From Lucinisca nassula (taxonomy: Eukaryota > Mollusca > Bivalvia > Lucinida > Lucinidae), in contig OY757011.1 of the NCBI GenBank assembly GCA_963580285.1, positions 167,181,406 to 167,245,405 on the forward strand: DNA of 64,000 nt. The letters are read 5' to 3'. The translations under genes and the position numbers were made by a program. Of the stretch, positions 1 through 10,868 are shown piece after piece (the stretch's first letter is position 1; each line of letters starts with the position of its first letter). The notes under the pieces were generated by a model, which was not told the origin of the DNA, did no database searches, and was given only the letters and a program-made list of their open reading frames with translations.

Positions 1-187
1 CTTGGTATTTTTTACTTTTGCACCGAAACAAAACTAGTTCCGGTTTCGCGGCGGATTGACATTAAGGTAAACAATTAAGTTTAAATGTGATTTTTGATGA
101 TATTGCCCAACAGAGGAGACTTTCCCAGACACCACTTTATATTTATTGCCCTTCAGTAACCAAAGAGTCACCAGAAAACCAACAATA
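1..187 (+). other. Probable 5' untranslated region of the LINE
   Basis: No coding signal is visible here. It lies directly upstream of the LINE open frame and is probably its 5' UTR, but the true 5' end and any target-site duplication cannot be placed because the window starts here. The reading frame stays open upstream of the first ATG as far as a TTG at 146. Confidence 0.4.
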
Positions 188-3100
188 ATGAGCCATTTTG
201 CATTTGACCTTCTTTTTGGAGTATGTTGCATGTTGCTGGCAACAAGACTTGCATCTCTTCTTAGTTGCAGTGGACAGGACCTACAGGAAATCCCAGTTAA
301 CTTCTACCCAGTTTATGCGGACACACGTGGTACAACAGCAATCGACCGTAACTTTGCATTTCATTTGCCCCATGTTTGTACAATATCAATCTTAAAAAAA
401 TCTCTAAGAATGAAGGGGTTTCCTGGTTCAAATAAACTTTTCTACTTGTATATATTTACAGTTGTTATAGGTAATGCTTGGGATGTTGAATCAAATCCTG
501 GTCCAGACTCCCGAAATGACAGTTCACACTTCCCTTGTGGACTCTGTCAAAAAAGTGTTGGTTGGGAAGACCGGGGAATTTGTTGCGACACCTGCAATGT
601 CTGGTATCACATAGGATGTCAAGGCATGTCATCAACTATGTATAGTTTTTACAACAGATCATTGAATAAAAATGTTGCATGGGAGTGTTTGAAATGTGGA
701 ATGCCAAACTTTTCCACATCTCTGTTTGACACCTCATCTTCTATAGACACCTACAACCACTTTGAACCTTTATCTACCCTATCCGAGCCTGATAGTCCGA
801 TACCAGACAACATTGGCCCACCCACGGCAGCTTCATCGCCCATTGTGCAGCAGTCAAAAGAAGCTAAACGAAAGACCAAAAAGGCGGTTCTTAACCATCC
901 CCTCAGAATATTGATCATGAATTGTCAGTCAATAAAGAATAAAAGGGCTGAACTTCATACAATTATCGACTCGGCGAAACCAGACATCATTTTGGGCAAT
1001 GAGTCTTGGTTAACCCCAGAAATTAAAAACTCGGAAATTTTTCCTGAATCCTTTGAGGCCATCCGGAAAGACAGAGTTGGGGATGCACATGGAGGTGTCT
1101 TCGTGGCCTTCAAGCGAGACCTACTCTGTACAGAAACTCCGGAGTTGGACACCAACTGTGAACTAGTTTGGTGTAAATTGAACATCATTGGATGTAGGAC
1201 TTTGTACCTTGGATCTTTTTATCGCCCACCAGATCAGATTGACCCAGAATATCTTGAGGCTTTTAATTCATCTTTGTCTAGGATAATGTCAAATGCAAAT
1301 GCCCATATTTTGGTTGGTGGAGACTTTAATTGTGGTGACATTGAATGGTGCAGCATGCAGGTGCCCCATAGGGTGCCTAAAAGGCAGACACAGCAACAAC
1401 TTTTGGATATAATAAAAGAACACTGCCTGGCCCAAGTTGTTAACATACCCACCCGGCAAGAAAAGACCCTTGATTTATTGTTTACAAATTCTCCATCCCC
1501 AGTAAGCCGAGTTAAGGGGATGCCCCCGATTGGCAAAGCTGATCATGACATAGTCCTTGTTGAGTATGACATAAAAGCTAAACGAATCAGACAAGTCCCG
1601 CGTAAAGTTTTTCTCTACAAACGTGCGGATATGGATGGTCTGCGAGACCATATGGCGCGATTTAAGGATTCGTTCCTTTCCTCTGACCTCTCACACATGT
1701 CAGTTAATGACCTGTGGGTCAGTTTTAAGTCCGAATTAACCACGGCAATGGAAAGGTTTATACCAACTAAAATGACCAAAACAAAATATAGGGCACCATG
1801 GATCGATAACACGATCAAGCATCTCATCAGAAGACGGAATAGAATGTATTTTCGTGCTCGCAAGTCTAGCAGCCCTGACGTTAAGAACCATTACAAACGG
1901 TTCAGAGCACATGTGCAAAAGGTTATAAGAGATGCATATTGGAAGCATGTTTCCAGCATCTTTACCTTTGAAGATGACAATATAGATCCCGATAGTCCCC
2001 AAAAGAATGGTAAAGTTAAAAAGTTTTGGTCATTCGTAAAGTCCCTGAAAAAGGATGCGTTTGGGATCACTTCGCTAAGGGAAAATGGAATTCTAAAAAC
2101 AGATGCGCGCGATAAGGCTAATATTTGCAATAAACAGTTTCAATCAGCATTTACGCGTGAAACTGATGGTGAGCTACCATCTAAAGGTGCAAGTTCGTTC
2201 CCCTCTATGGGGGACATAACAGTTGACCCCAATGGGGTCGCTAAACTGTTAGGTAAGCTCAAGATACATAAGGCATCTGGGCCCGATGACCTGAATGCCA
2301 GGGTACTTAAGGAATGTAGTGCTGAAATATCTCCTGTGTTGGCCTTTATCTTCAATCAATCACTTGCCCAGGGCACTGTACCAGATGACTGGCGACAAGC
2401 AAATGTAACCCCGGTCTATAAAAAAGGGGAAAAATATGATGCAGCAAATTATAGACCAGTGTCGCTAACATGCATCTGTTGCAAAACCTTGGAGCATATA
2501 TTAGTAAGCAACATCAACAAGCACTTAGCCTTTGAGAGCATTCTTGCTGACTGTCAACATGGTTTCCGGAGTCAAAGGTCTTGCGAAACGCAGCTTGTTC
2601 AATTTTACCATGACATTGTGAGCAATCTGGATGGGGCCATAAATCGTGGCCACAAACAGACTGACTTGATCATCATGGACTTTGCTAAGGCCTTTGACAA
2701 GGTACCTCACAGAAGGCTATTACATAAACTGGAGTACTATGGGATAAGAGGATCCACGCATAGGTGGATTAGCTCATGGCTCTCTGGGCGCTCACAACAA
2801 GTTGTACTTGATGGCCAAGCGTCTGATCCAGTCCCTGTTTTATCTGGAGTCCCCCAAGGTTCGGTCCTTGGACCGGTCCTTTTCTTGGTTTTCATTAATG
2901 ATCTCCCCGACAATATCAGGTCATCGGTCCGTTTGTTTGCTGATGATTGTGTCCTGTATAGGAACATATATTCTCCTTCTGACTGTCTTATTTTACAAGA
3001 TGACCTGGATCAACTTGCACAGTGGGAGGCCGATTGGCAAATGAAGTTCAATGTGGCCAAATGTCACTCAATGAGAGTGTCACGACACCCTCCGGACAAG

Positions 3101-3748
3101 CAAATTAAGTTTGACTATACTCTTCACCAGCAAGTTTTGGAGCATGTTCAATCCGCCAAATATCTTGGTATCACCATCACTGACGATCTTGATTGGGGTC
3201 AACATATCTCAGAGATTATATCTAAAGCAACTAGGACTTTGGGATTCCTTAGACGGAACTTGGCTTTTGCACCTAGGCAGACAAAGGATGTTGCATATAA
3301 AACATTGGTTCGCCCTCAACTCGAATATGCATCACCCATTTGGCACCCCTATGTTAAAACTCAGACTCAGCAGGTGGAGAAGGTGCAGAGGACAGCTGCT
3401 CGATGGACCTGTAGGCGATGGCGAAATAGAAGTAGCGTCGGTGACATGCTTAATGAGCTAGAGTGGCCGTCCCTGGAGGCCCGTCGTGAGCAGTCCTCTT
3501 TAACCTTCTTCTACAAGTTACACTCTGATTCAGTGTCTATTGATAAAGATAGGTACTTGACCCCTGTAACACTGTCGACCCAAACAAGGGCATCAAAATT
3601 AAACGACTCACAATATCGTAGATACCAGTCCTATAGTGATGCCCTGAAGAACTCGTTTTTTCCTAGAACTATTCCCCAATGGAATAGTCTTCCCTCCTCT
3701 GCGGTGAATGCCAAGTCCGCAGAAGAGTTCAAAGCCCGCACAGTGTAA
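188..3748 (+). CDS. APE-type non-LTR retrotransposon polyprotein with 2A-like peptide, PHD finger, endonuclease and reverse transcriptase
   Basis: Intact 1186-codon frame. I start at the ATG at 188, which has A at -3; the frame is open back to a TTG at 146 but has no earlier ATG. Residues below count from this ATG. Order: N-terminal hydrophobic stretch (about 5-27); a second hydrophobic stretch (83-96) ending in DVESNPGP (99-106), the canonical 2A motif; C4HC3 PHD finger (117-170); APE endonuclease (about 239-460, with MNCQSIK, GNESWL, GGDFNCGDIEW and KADHD); reverse transcriptase (about 690-960, with NYRPVSL, DFAKAFDKVPH, SGVPQGSVLGPVLF and the catalytic FADD at 917-920); and a C-terminal region with a conserved IPQWNSLP-like motif. 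No RNase H is seen. By family knowledge it nicks the target and primes reverse transcription there. Domain order fits the CR1/Jockey group; the exact clade is unresolved. The intact frame implies a young insertion. Confidence 0.96.
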   Translation: MSHFAFDLLFGVCCMLLATRLASLLSCSGQDLQEIPVNFYPVYADTRGTTAIDRNFAFHLPHVCTISILKKSLRMKGFPGSNKLFYLYIFTVVIGNAWDVESNPGPDSRNDSSHFPCGLCQKSVGWEDRGICCDTCNVWYHIGCQGMSSTMYSFYNRSLNKNVAWECLKCGMPNFSTSLFDTSSSIDTYNHFEPLSTLSEPDSPIPDNIGPPTAASSPIVQQSKEAKRKTKKAVLNHPLRILIMNCQSIKNKRAELHTIIDSAKPDIILGNESWLTPEIKNSEIFPESFEAIRKDRVGDAHGGVFVAFKRDLLCTETPELDTNCELVWCKLNIIGCRTLYLGSFYRPPDQIDPEYLEAFNSSLSRIMSNANAHILVGGDFNCGDIEWCSMQVPHRVPKRQTQQQLLDIIKEHCLAQVVNIPTRQEKTLDLLFTNSPSPVSRVKGMPPIGKADHDIVLVEYDIKAKRIRQVPRKVFLYKRADMDGLRDHMARFKDSFLSSDLSHMSVNDLWVSFKSELTTAMERFIPTKMTKTKYRAPWIDNTIKHLIRRRNRMYFRARKSSSPDVKNHYKRFRAHVQKVIRDAYWKHVSSIFTFEDDNIDPDSPQKNGKVKKFWSFVKSLKKDAFGITSLRENGILKTDARDKANICNKQFQSAFTRETDGELPSKGASSFPSMGDITVDPNGVAKLLGKLKIHKASGPDDLNARVLKECSAEISPVLAFIFNQSLAQGTVPDDWRQANVTPVYKKGEKYDAANYRPVSLTCICCKTLEHILVSNINKHLAFESILADCQHGFRSQRSCETQLVQFYHDIVSNLDGAINRGHKQTDLIIMDFAKAFDKVPHRRLLHKLEYYGIRGSTHRWISSWLSGRSQQVVLDGQASDPVPVLSGVPQGSVLGPVLFLVFINDLPDNIRSSVRLFADDCVLYRNIYSPSDCLILQDDLDQLAQWEADWQMKFNVAKCHSMRVSRHPPDKQIKFDYTLHQQVLEHVQSAKYLGITITDDLDWGQHISEIISKATRTLGFLRRNLAFAPRQTKDVAYKTLVRPQLEYASPIWHPYVKTQTQQVEKVQRTAARWTCRRWRNRSSVGDMLNELEWPSLEARREQSSLTFFYKLHSDSVSIDKDRYLTPVTLSTQTRASKLNDSQYRRYQSYSDALKNSFFPRTIPQWNSLPSSAVNAKSAEEFKARTV
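482..505 (+). other. 2A-like ribosome-skipping motif in the LINE frame
   Basis: Codes for DVESNPGP, preceded by IGNAW. In characterised 2A peptides the ribosome skips the last Gly-Pro bond, releasing the upstream product and continuing translation. Here that would free a ~105-residue leader from the PHD-endonuclease-RT protein. An in-frame ATG at 410 starts a 32-residue segment whose hydrophobic run leads straight into the motif, resembling 2A sequences that double as signal peptides. The motif is seen directly; cleavage is inferred. Confidence 0.9.
536..697 (+). other. PHD finger segment of the LINE protein
   Basis: Cysteines and one histidine are spaced CxxC - CxxC - YHIGC - CxxC, the C4HC3 zinc-binding pattern. 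It begins 10 residues after the 2A cut point, so it would lie near the new N-terminus of the downstream product. PHD fingers often read histone tails; in LINEs the role is unknown and could be chromatin targeting. Confidence 0.85.
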
Positions 3749-3936
3749 GATTGGGTCTCAGAGGTATGCGTTTTAGGATACCTCTGTTATGCAGATTGTA
3801 AATAGTTTTAAGGACGCATCCAGTGCCTCTGTTTTTTTTTTTTTTTTTTTTCAGCTAAATTCTAAATTTAGCCACCCAATCAACTGAGGTAATGGCCAGA
3901 TATGACCGACTCAGTATAAGAAGATAGATAGATAGA
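3749..3936 (+). other. LINE 3' UTR with hairpin, T20 tract and GATA-repeat tail
   Basis: After the stop codon a perfect 9-bp hairpin (CAGAGGTAT at 3759-3767 with ATACCTCTG at 3778-3786) is followed by 20 consecutive T at 3832-3851 and a short (GATA)n run at 3922-3935. LINE RTs of this group often recognise a 3' stem-loop and leave a short tandem repeat instead of poly(A), so I place the element's 3' end at the GATA run. No clear TSD can be scored. Confidence 0.6.
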
Positions 3937-4103
3937 ACCATACGATACAAAAATTTTCTACACCATATAATTACAAACATTGAGGCAACCAGTCCATCAG
4001 TATGGTATGCATTTGGTTTTGGAGCTCTTGTAATACAGGAGGCTTCCGTCCTTGGCTCTCTTTCTCCAAGATAATAAAGTTATAATACTGCTCAGGTGTA
4101 GTT

Positions 4104-4429
4104 ATGCCCCTAACTTAAAGAAGTTTGAGGGGCATATTGCTTCTGGGTCGTTCGTCCATCCATCCATTAGGCTTTTTGATACCTAGCATAACTTTTGAAC
4201 CAAGTATGCTAGGGCTTTCACATATTTTTTTTTTCTAATCTGAATAATGCCTTTTTCCAGAGTAATGGCCCTTTGAACCGGTGGGTCAGTTAGGGATTGA
4301 TTAGTACAAGACCTGATTAACATTTGAAAAATCTTAGAAAAATTTTCTTTGGTTATGGCCCTTTGAAAATTTGGACATTTAGGGGGCAAGCATATGGTTG
4401 GGGGCATTGTGTTTTACAAACACCATTTC
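4104..4429 (+). mobile_element. HHE, short copy (ATGCCCC type)
   Basis: Starts with a hairpin (ATGCCCCTAACTT pairing with AAGTTTGAGGGGCAT). Near its 3' end it carries GTTGGGGGCAT, the inverse of the 5' stem consensus, then a small hairpin GTGTTTTACAAACAC and CATTTC. TAGTT flanks both sides (4099-4103, 4430-4434). Same family as the 1.15 kb insertion at 43457-44610. Confidence 0.6.
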
Positions 4430-4458
4430 TAGTTATCATTTATTTTTCTTTGCAGTCA

Positions 4459-4817
4459 CACCACAACCTCTTTATAACATGGCTCAGTATAATATAGTTT
4501 TTGGATATAATAACACTGTTGAAAGATGGACCTCAGAAATGTAAACATGGTAAAGATTATACAAACGGTCATTTTTCCATATTATCTATACATTTTTGGA
4601 TATTTTTTATTTTGGTTTTTCGGCTCTTTTAAGATTATTCCACTCATATTGAGCCAATCCTTAACCAGGTGGACGAAAACTGGAGTACCCAGCGAAAAAC
4701 CACATGACCTTCCGTTGCATAACTTGGCCTCTCACATGTGACCCGAGCCAGGCTCGAACCCATTTTCGGATATAACACAGTTGTTTAACTTAGTAGTGTT
4801 ATAAAGATGCTGTGGTG
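4459..4817. mobile_element. TIR MITE (CACCACAACCTC ends) with an inserted S2 fragment
   Basis: Terminal inverted repeats CACCACAACCTCTTTATAAC / GTTATAAAGATGCTGTGGTG. Same family as 60431-60635. An S2 SINE fragment on the minus strand (about 4619-4762, with the GGCTCGAACC B-box complement) interrupts it. Confidence 0.65.
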
Positions 4818-5062
4818 TACTTAGCAATGATTTGCAAATACATTGTTATAGTAATCTGCACATAGAAAGACACCAGGTACAATCTCTATAAATTTCCTTT
4901 TGAAAAGCTGTAAACTTGATAAGGATACCAGGTATTTGTCACGGCAGTCATTAGCCCATATAAGCCTTATAGTTGGGAGTGAAAGGGATGTTGGCAGTCA
5001 ATATAGACCCAGATCAGTTGCTGCAGAATTTGGTGTATCTGATCAGAGGCTTCAGTATCTGC
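4818..5062. other. No gene seen; decayed palindrome
   Basis: Contains a degenerate ACCCAGATCAG...CTGATCAGAGG palindrome near 5010-5055 that resembles the TTAA-family core. The open frame across it has no recognisable motif. Confidence 0.3.
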
Positions 5063-5274
5063 TTGACCCTTGTCCTGCTAATCCCGGATATGCCTTATCT
5101 TTGAAACAATGTAGATCCAATCAGATGGCTTCTGACGAAGCCATCTGATCAGGATCTACATTGTTTGCCATTCAGATTGTGAATTTGTTTCAATAATTTG
5201 CATCAAGTAATCTGATTCGTTGATAATCGGTAGTGGGTGTGGCATATATAAATATTCAGCAGGACAGGGGTTAA
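5063..5274 (+). mobile_element. TTAA-A MITE
   Basis: Ends CCCTTGTCCTGCT...AGCAGGACAGGGG, bounded by TTGA (left, mutated) and TTAA (right). Internal palindrome AGATGGCTTCTGACGAAGCCATCT. TTAA targets and a CCC start are hallmarks of piggyBac-type transposons. Confidence 0.75.
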
Positions 5275-5775
5275 AACACATGCATTTTGTTTGAATTGAA
5301 TTGAAGTTTCATAAAATCGGTCAGAACCCCCTTAAAGTGGCAAAAGACTGTATTTGTTATATATGGGTTATAGCAACAGCAATCACCTGGTTCAAGGATT
5401 CTTATCTGTTGAAAATATCATTTTTACACATCTGAATCATCTTATTGGACATCTGCTATGTTGTAGGGGACCACTGGAAGGCTGACCAGGTCATGACCTG
5501 TCCCCTCCTATCTGACTCCTTATCAGCTCATAAGATGAGGACAATTCTATCTTGACCTCAGCTTAATGGGTCTTCCTGTTACAGCCGATTAGATTCCTAC
5601 TTTCCACATTGATGGGCAAGGAAAACTTGAAAAGGACTTAACAAAGTCCATATTTTATTGACAGAGTCATCAAATTTATAACGTCAATGAAGTTTATAGA
5701 TAAATTTCTGGCTCTTTGTCTTTGCAGACTGAAGATTCAATACCTCAGTTAATGTGAAAACATAATCAAAATGCT
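5275..5775. other. No feature recognised
   Basis: AT-rich, no long open frame, no TIR or tRNA-like promoter seen. Confidence 0.4.
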
Positions 5776-5973
5776 TTAACCCTTAGCCTGATGTTCACGA
5801 CAACCCCTATCTTTGGAAACAGTGTAGATCCAGATCAGATGATCTGATCAGGATCTACACTGTTTGGCATTCAGTTTATGAATTTGTAGCAATAAATTAC
5901 ATCAAGTAATTTGATTGGTTGATAGACAGAAATGGGTGTGGCTTAAATGAATATTCAGCAAGATAAGGGTTAA
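5776..5973 (+). mobile_element. TTAA-A MITE, diverged
   Basis: TTAACCCTTAGCCTG at the left, CAGCAAGATAAGGGTTAA at the right, with a shortened core palindrome (CAGATGATCTG). Its right TTAA is the left TTAA of the next element. Confidence 0.65.
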
Positions 5974-6198
5974 CACTTTTTACACCATATGGAATCTTCC
6001 TCCTTATATACAGCAAGAGTCTTTTTCAAAATTTAGGGGTGTCAGGTTGTGTTTTCATCTGAATTTATTTGGAAAATGACTGAACTTTTAGCAAACAGTG
6101 GAGGCCCTGATCAGATGCTGCGTTCTCCGGCGTCTGATCTGGGCCTGCACTGTTTGCCAAGGTACCCCTTTAGGGATTTCTGGTACTGAAGGGGTTAA
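5970..6198 (+). mobile_element. TTAA-B MITE
   Basis: Right end GGTACTGAAGGGGTTAA; left end degenerate. Core palindrome GATCAGATGCTGCGTTC...GGCGTCTGATC within CAAACAGTGGAGGCCCT...GGGCCTGCACTGTTTG. Shares TTAA 5970-5973 with the preceding TTAA-A copy. Confidence 0.65.
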
Positions 6199-6268
6199 TA
6201 AGTCCTGTATGTCTAGTTACAGTTATGTCTGGTGGGGGAAGGTGGGTGAACATATTGGTTTTGGTGTA

Positions 6269-6436
6269 GATCATTCACGAAAACATGCCTTTATAATTTT
6301 GACCTCCTTAAACCCAACATTTATGTAGTAGAAATATGAAAAAAAAAAAAACAGCATTTTTTTTCTGAAAACTTTCAGGTTTTTTTTTGTGGTAATATTT
6401 TCAATATATTTAAATAGTCGTGTTTTCATAATAACC
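6269..6436 (+). mobile_element. PAL-C-type MITE, short deleted copy
   Basis: Left end TTCACGAAAACATGCCTTTA and right end TAGTCGTGTTTTCATAATA match the termini of the copy at 31766-32044; the central palindrome is missing. Confidence 0.5.
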
Positions 6437-6506
6437 AGTTAGTGTCAGATTGGCATTGGTATTGGCAGTTGGAAGTGCTGTATTCTTACCAAACTTGAAT
6501 GGTTAT

Positions 6507-6606
6507 GTTTATTTGATTGATTTGAGGTTTAACATCCCCATCAACACTATATAGGTCATTTTGGAGACGTTGCTTCCAATTTTGTGGGACTTTTACCCGA
6601 CAAACT
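6507..6606 (-). mobile_element. S1 SINE-like, 3' fragment
   Basis: Only the 3' ~100 bp remain: the complement of the GGGGATGTTAAACCTCAAATCA tail and the ACTTTTACCCGAC region. 5'-truncated. Confidence 0.7.
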
Positions 6607-6983
6607 TGCATGATAGCATCACAAAGACAGAGGAAAACAGTACTCATGTTTTGATGGCCTTACTTTTAGCTCAAAGGTCAAAGTCATTTATTGAACATTG
6701 TCCTGGCTGCCTCAGATCCAGTACTTTCATTGCTTCTCCACTGAAACTGCTGGGTTGATTGAAACCAAGTTACATGTGATGCCTCTGTTGGATGGGCCAA
6801 TGAAAGTTCGTTCATGGGATTTGGAAAACATGATCGAGATGGTCAGCATGCCCATATACCGTAAAATCCCTTTGAAAATCTTCTCAGGAACCAAAAGGCC
6901 AGTCACCTTCATTTCTGGAACTGAAGGCCTATGACCTTGAAAGCTGGTATGCAGCATTTGAGCCTCTGGCCTCTGGTCCTAAA

Positions 6984-7165
6984 CTCTGTTCAGAAAATCT
7001 GAATCATCGATTTTGTATATCCATCCACCAACTTTTCCAGCAAGTCTCAAAGTCTCTGCAGGAAAGGCTGTGATTATTTGGAGAAAATTGCAAAATCTAG
7101 ATTTTCTTTCTTAGACTAAGACATTCTGACAGGTTAGGCAAACCCTTTTAAACCAAATATAGAAG
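6984..7165 (+). mobile_element. Fragment of the long-TIR TA element
   Basis: Matches the left arm of the element at 24349-25071: AACTCTGTTCAGAAAATCTG through GACATTCTGACAGG and AACCCTTTTAAACC. Only one arm is present. Confidence 0.6.
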
Positions 7166-8517
7166 ATGGCCGCCATGCCCATATATGGTAAAAACCCTTC
7201 AAAAATCTTCTCCTCCGGAATCAGTGGACCGATTGCCAAGAAACTTGGTATGTAGCATTGGGGACTGGGGCCAATCATAGGTTGTTCAAAGCTGGCCCTC
7301 AGATGACCTTGACCTTTTTTACACCAAGGTAAAATTTGGACACATAGACTTTTGTAAGGGAAAAAGTTTTGAAGACTTTTGTAAGGGGAAAAGTCAAAAC
7401 TATGTATTTTTCGGAAACTATTGCAGTCTGTGATCTGAAATTGGTAGATTCAGGTAGCTAAATGAGTGGATGAAACTACATCAGTATTCAAGGTCAAAGT
7501 CATTATTTGACCTTTGCCCAAGGTCATTCAGATAAAAATTAAACTTATTTTCCTCAGAAACCACTAAGCCATTTGTAACCGAATTTCAGGTAAATGCCTT
7601 TAGGAACAATGAGATGAAAATCAATTAAAATGAGTTTGGTCACATTACCAAGATGGCCACCATGCCCATATAAGGTAAAAATCCTTCAAAAATTTTCTCC
7701 TCTCGAACAGATTGGCCAATTGCCATGAACCTTGTAATGTAGCATTGGGACTTGGGCCCATCATAGTTTGTTCAATTGATGACCCTCGGATGACCGCGAC
7801 CTAATATTTTTAAGCCAAGGTCAAATCTGGTCACATAGACTTTTGTATGGGAAAAGGCCAAAATTGTGTAATTTTCGGAAACTATTGCATATTTGGTAAA
7901 TGCAGGTAGCTAAATGAGTGGATGAAACTACATCATTATACAAGGCCATGGTCATTATTTGACCTTGGCCTAATGAAACTACATCAACTATATAGTTTGT
8001 TCAAATGATGACCCCCTGATGACCTTGACCTATTTTATGCCAAGGTCAAATTTGGTCACATAGACTTTTGTATGGGAAAAAGTCTATTGCAGTCTAAATT
8101 CAGAAAATTGGTAGATGCACTTAGCTAAATGAGTGGATGAAACTAAGAGAAATCAAGGTCAAGGTCATTCCTTGACCTTGGCCAAGGCCTTTGAGATATG
8201 AAGATTAAAACTTATTTTCCACTGGGACCTCTCGGCCATTGTGACCAAATTTTATATAAATAAGAAAATGAAAATTTATTGATGAGTTTGGTCACATGAC
8301 CAATATGGCCACCATGTCCATAAAGGGTAAAACTCTTCAGAAATCTTCTTCTTCACAGCCAATTGGCCGATTTTCATGAAACTTGGAATGTAGCATTGGG
8401 GACATGGCCCCTTATAGTTTTCTCAGATGATAATTCCTTGATTGCCTTGACCTATTTTATGCCAAGGTCAAATTTAGTTGCATAGACATTTGTATGGGAA
8501 AAAATAAAAAGCACATA

Positions 8518-10868
8518 CCGTATTCACCCTAATTACCGCACATGCTCCTATAAGCGCACACCAAAGCTATTTTTGAAAAAAATTGCATAAGCGCACACCT
8601 TACAGTAACCTCCCATTGAAGCTTTCACAGGAAATCTATAAAAACTTACCGTTATTTCTTCAACAGTGATGGCAAAGCAACTGTATTTCTATCAAATTCA
8701 TTCGACAGCTCTAATACACCCTTTATTCCTCATTTAAATGTGGTTCCCAAACCTTTTGGTAAACATGAAATCCACAGATACCTGACAGGGATCAGCTGAG
8801 GGGGCGATTCGGGCGACTTCTTTGCCCGAAGTTCAAGAACTTCGCCTTACCAGACTAGAAAAGGGAAGTTGACTTCGCCCTGTTTTTTACCGAACATTTC
8901 TGACTCCGTCTCCAGGATCGAAGTATTAAATATCCATTGATAAAGGAAACAAGTTGATTACAAAAACACCACTTGATAATCCGGTAATAATAATGCAGCT
9001 GAATGTGTTTATTACCTGTGTCAGAAACTGACCACCTGTATTGTGGAAAGCCTTGAGTACGAGTTGTCAGATCAGTTGATTATGTAAATAGGTGAATCGG
9101 ATTAGTCCACATCGGCATCTTTGATCTTATCGCAGGGTCACTTGAACCACCTGTCAAAATTGTGTAACCAGATTTGTTCACGCAAAATGTACAAAGTAAC
9201 CAGAGAGAAAGAAAGGAAAGAATCAGATGATCAGTCTTTGCAGGCTGTTAATTTTGGCAGTTTGATTGACGCATGAAAAACATGCGTCTTGAGTTACATA
9301 TCAATATCATTTTTCACTCATTTATCAATAGTCAAAATCGCCGAATCGGCCACCTTTATAAGAGCGCCTCCTGTGTAAAAGCGCCGGTATGAAACATTCC
9401 CGATGATTTTCACTATATAATTTAACTGCATAAAAGCGCCACCTCTTTAAATGCGCCATCGGCCAGTAAATCAATTCCCAAAACGCTAATTGTTCTTCAA
9501 AAGATGACCACCCAATACCTGTTGAATTCGATAATCCAATTATCTAGTCGGATAATTGCTTGGTGTTGACAATTGAATCCAATTATGTCAACAAAATGTG
9601 TGAAAGTTGGATACAGGTAGATATGCCTTCAGGGAAAACGGTCTGCAGTTAACTCACTCTCGCGAACTCGGGTTATTTCTCGCATAGTCACATGTGATTT
9701 GAAAGGAAATTTTACCTGTGTTTACTCATTCTCGCGAACTTACGTTATTTCTCGCATGGTCTCGGGCGATTTTACAAGAAAAGTTTGACAGTTTTGTGAA
9801 AAGAGAGAAAAAAAATCGGTATGTATTATAAATCTCTAATTCATAAAGAATTGACCTTCTAATGGTGTTTTTGGTATAAAAGTGCCTTGATCGTAATAAG
9901 GCCGAAAGCCGAAGTTGTCGGACGGTCGGCGGGCCGAAAAAACGTTTCGATGGAAAACACATCGAACTGCCTTACTTCGTGTTGTTGGCTAGATCTTACA
10001 TGAAATACATGATTTTTAACATTAATGCTTGTTTCTATTGAGGATTACACTAATTTTTCATAGCTCATATTTGTGATTTCGAGAATCAAGTCTAGACGTT
10101 TCGCCGCCATGTTTTTCGGCCTTGATGAATTATTAGTTGAACAAAAGCCCCGAAATGGTAATAATAGTGCGGCGACATATTTCATTAAGAATTTCATTTC
10201 TGGCTGAACCTCCATAAGACAACCACCTGTGTATAACAGCCAATTCCTCCATTCCCAAAAGTGGCTCTCTTATACAGGTTTGACTGTAATTGCAAAATGT
10301 CTGAGATGCAACTTTAATTGGCACTGACCGGTTCAGTCCGATCAGGAATCATGCTGACATACAATCGTGTGTAAAGCAACCAACAAACTCAAACCCTCTC
10401 CCGAGAGATGGGAACTAGAAATAAGGTAAATGCAAAAAAAAAAACCATTCTGCACCTGCTGCAATTTGCCGGCACAGGATGGTCGCACACCGACTGCATA
10501 ACGTGACTCATAAGGTAGTCGGAAAAGGAGCCCCGAGAGGCATATTGAATATTCATGAGGCCCATCGTATCTATTTCGGAAATGATCGGGAAAATAGTTA
10601 CGGTGTACGGATGTAACAAGTTGGCTTCTTTCAAAAGAAGCCAATGTGAGGGCTACAGCATAACTGCAATAATCAGCATGTGGGTTTTAAGAAAGTATCG
10701 ATTAATTTTCCTGACGAAATCTGCGAAGCGGAAAATAAGACAGTTCAGCTGCTAAGACAGTTACCCAAAATGATTTGTGTGCGCTTAATAGGTTGATTTT
10801 TCACCAAGATTTTTTTACACGATTTTGAAAAAACTAAGCGCACGGTGCGGAAATTAGGGCGAATACGG
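8518..10868 (-). mobile_element. 2.35 kb TA-flanked TIR element (CCGTATTC ends)
   Basis: Inverted ends CCGTATTCACCCTAATTACC and GGAAATTAGGGCGAATACGG, flanked by TA on both sides, inserted in the array. Both ends carry repeated AAGCGCAC motifs. The copy at 56120-56450 is an internally deleted derivative in the opposite orientation. No intact transposase frame is seen, so it is probably non-autonomous or decayed. The superfamily is not certain; TA flanks fit the Tc1/mariner group. Confidence 0.7.

Noticed and set aside
146..187. LINE start at the TTG at 146
   Set aside because: A non-ATG start is unlikely here; the ATG at 188 has a favourable context.
4900..5148. 82-codon open frame
   Set aside because: Runs into the TTAA-A MITE and over a decayed palindrome.
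10342..10755. Overlapping open frames inside the 2.35 kb TA element, with a faint THAP-like pattern
   Set aside because: The THAP match needs a frameshift and lacks the first zinc-binding Cys; not enough to call a transposase.
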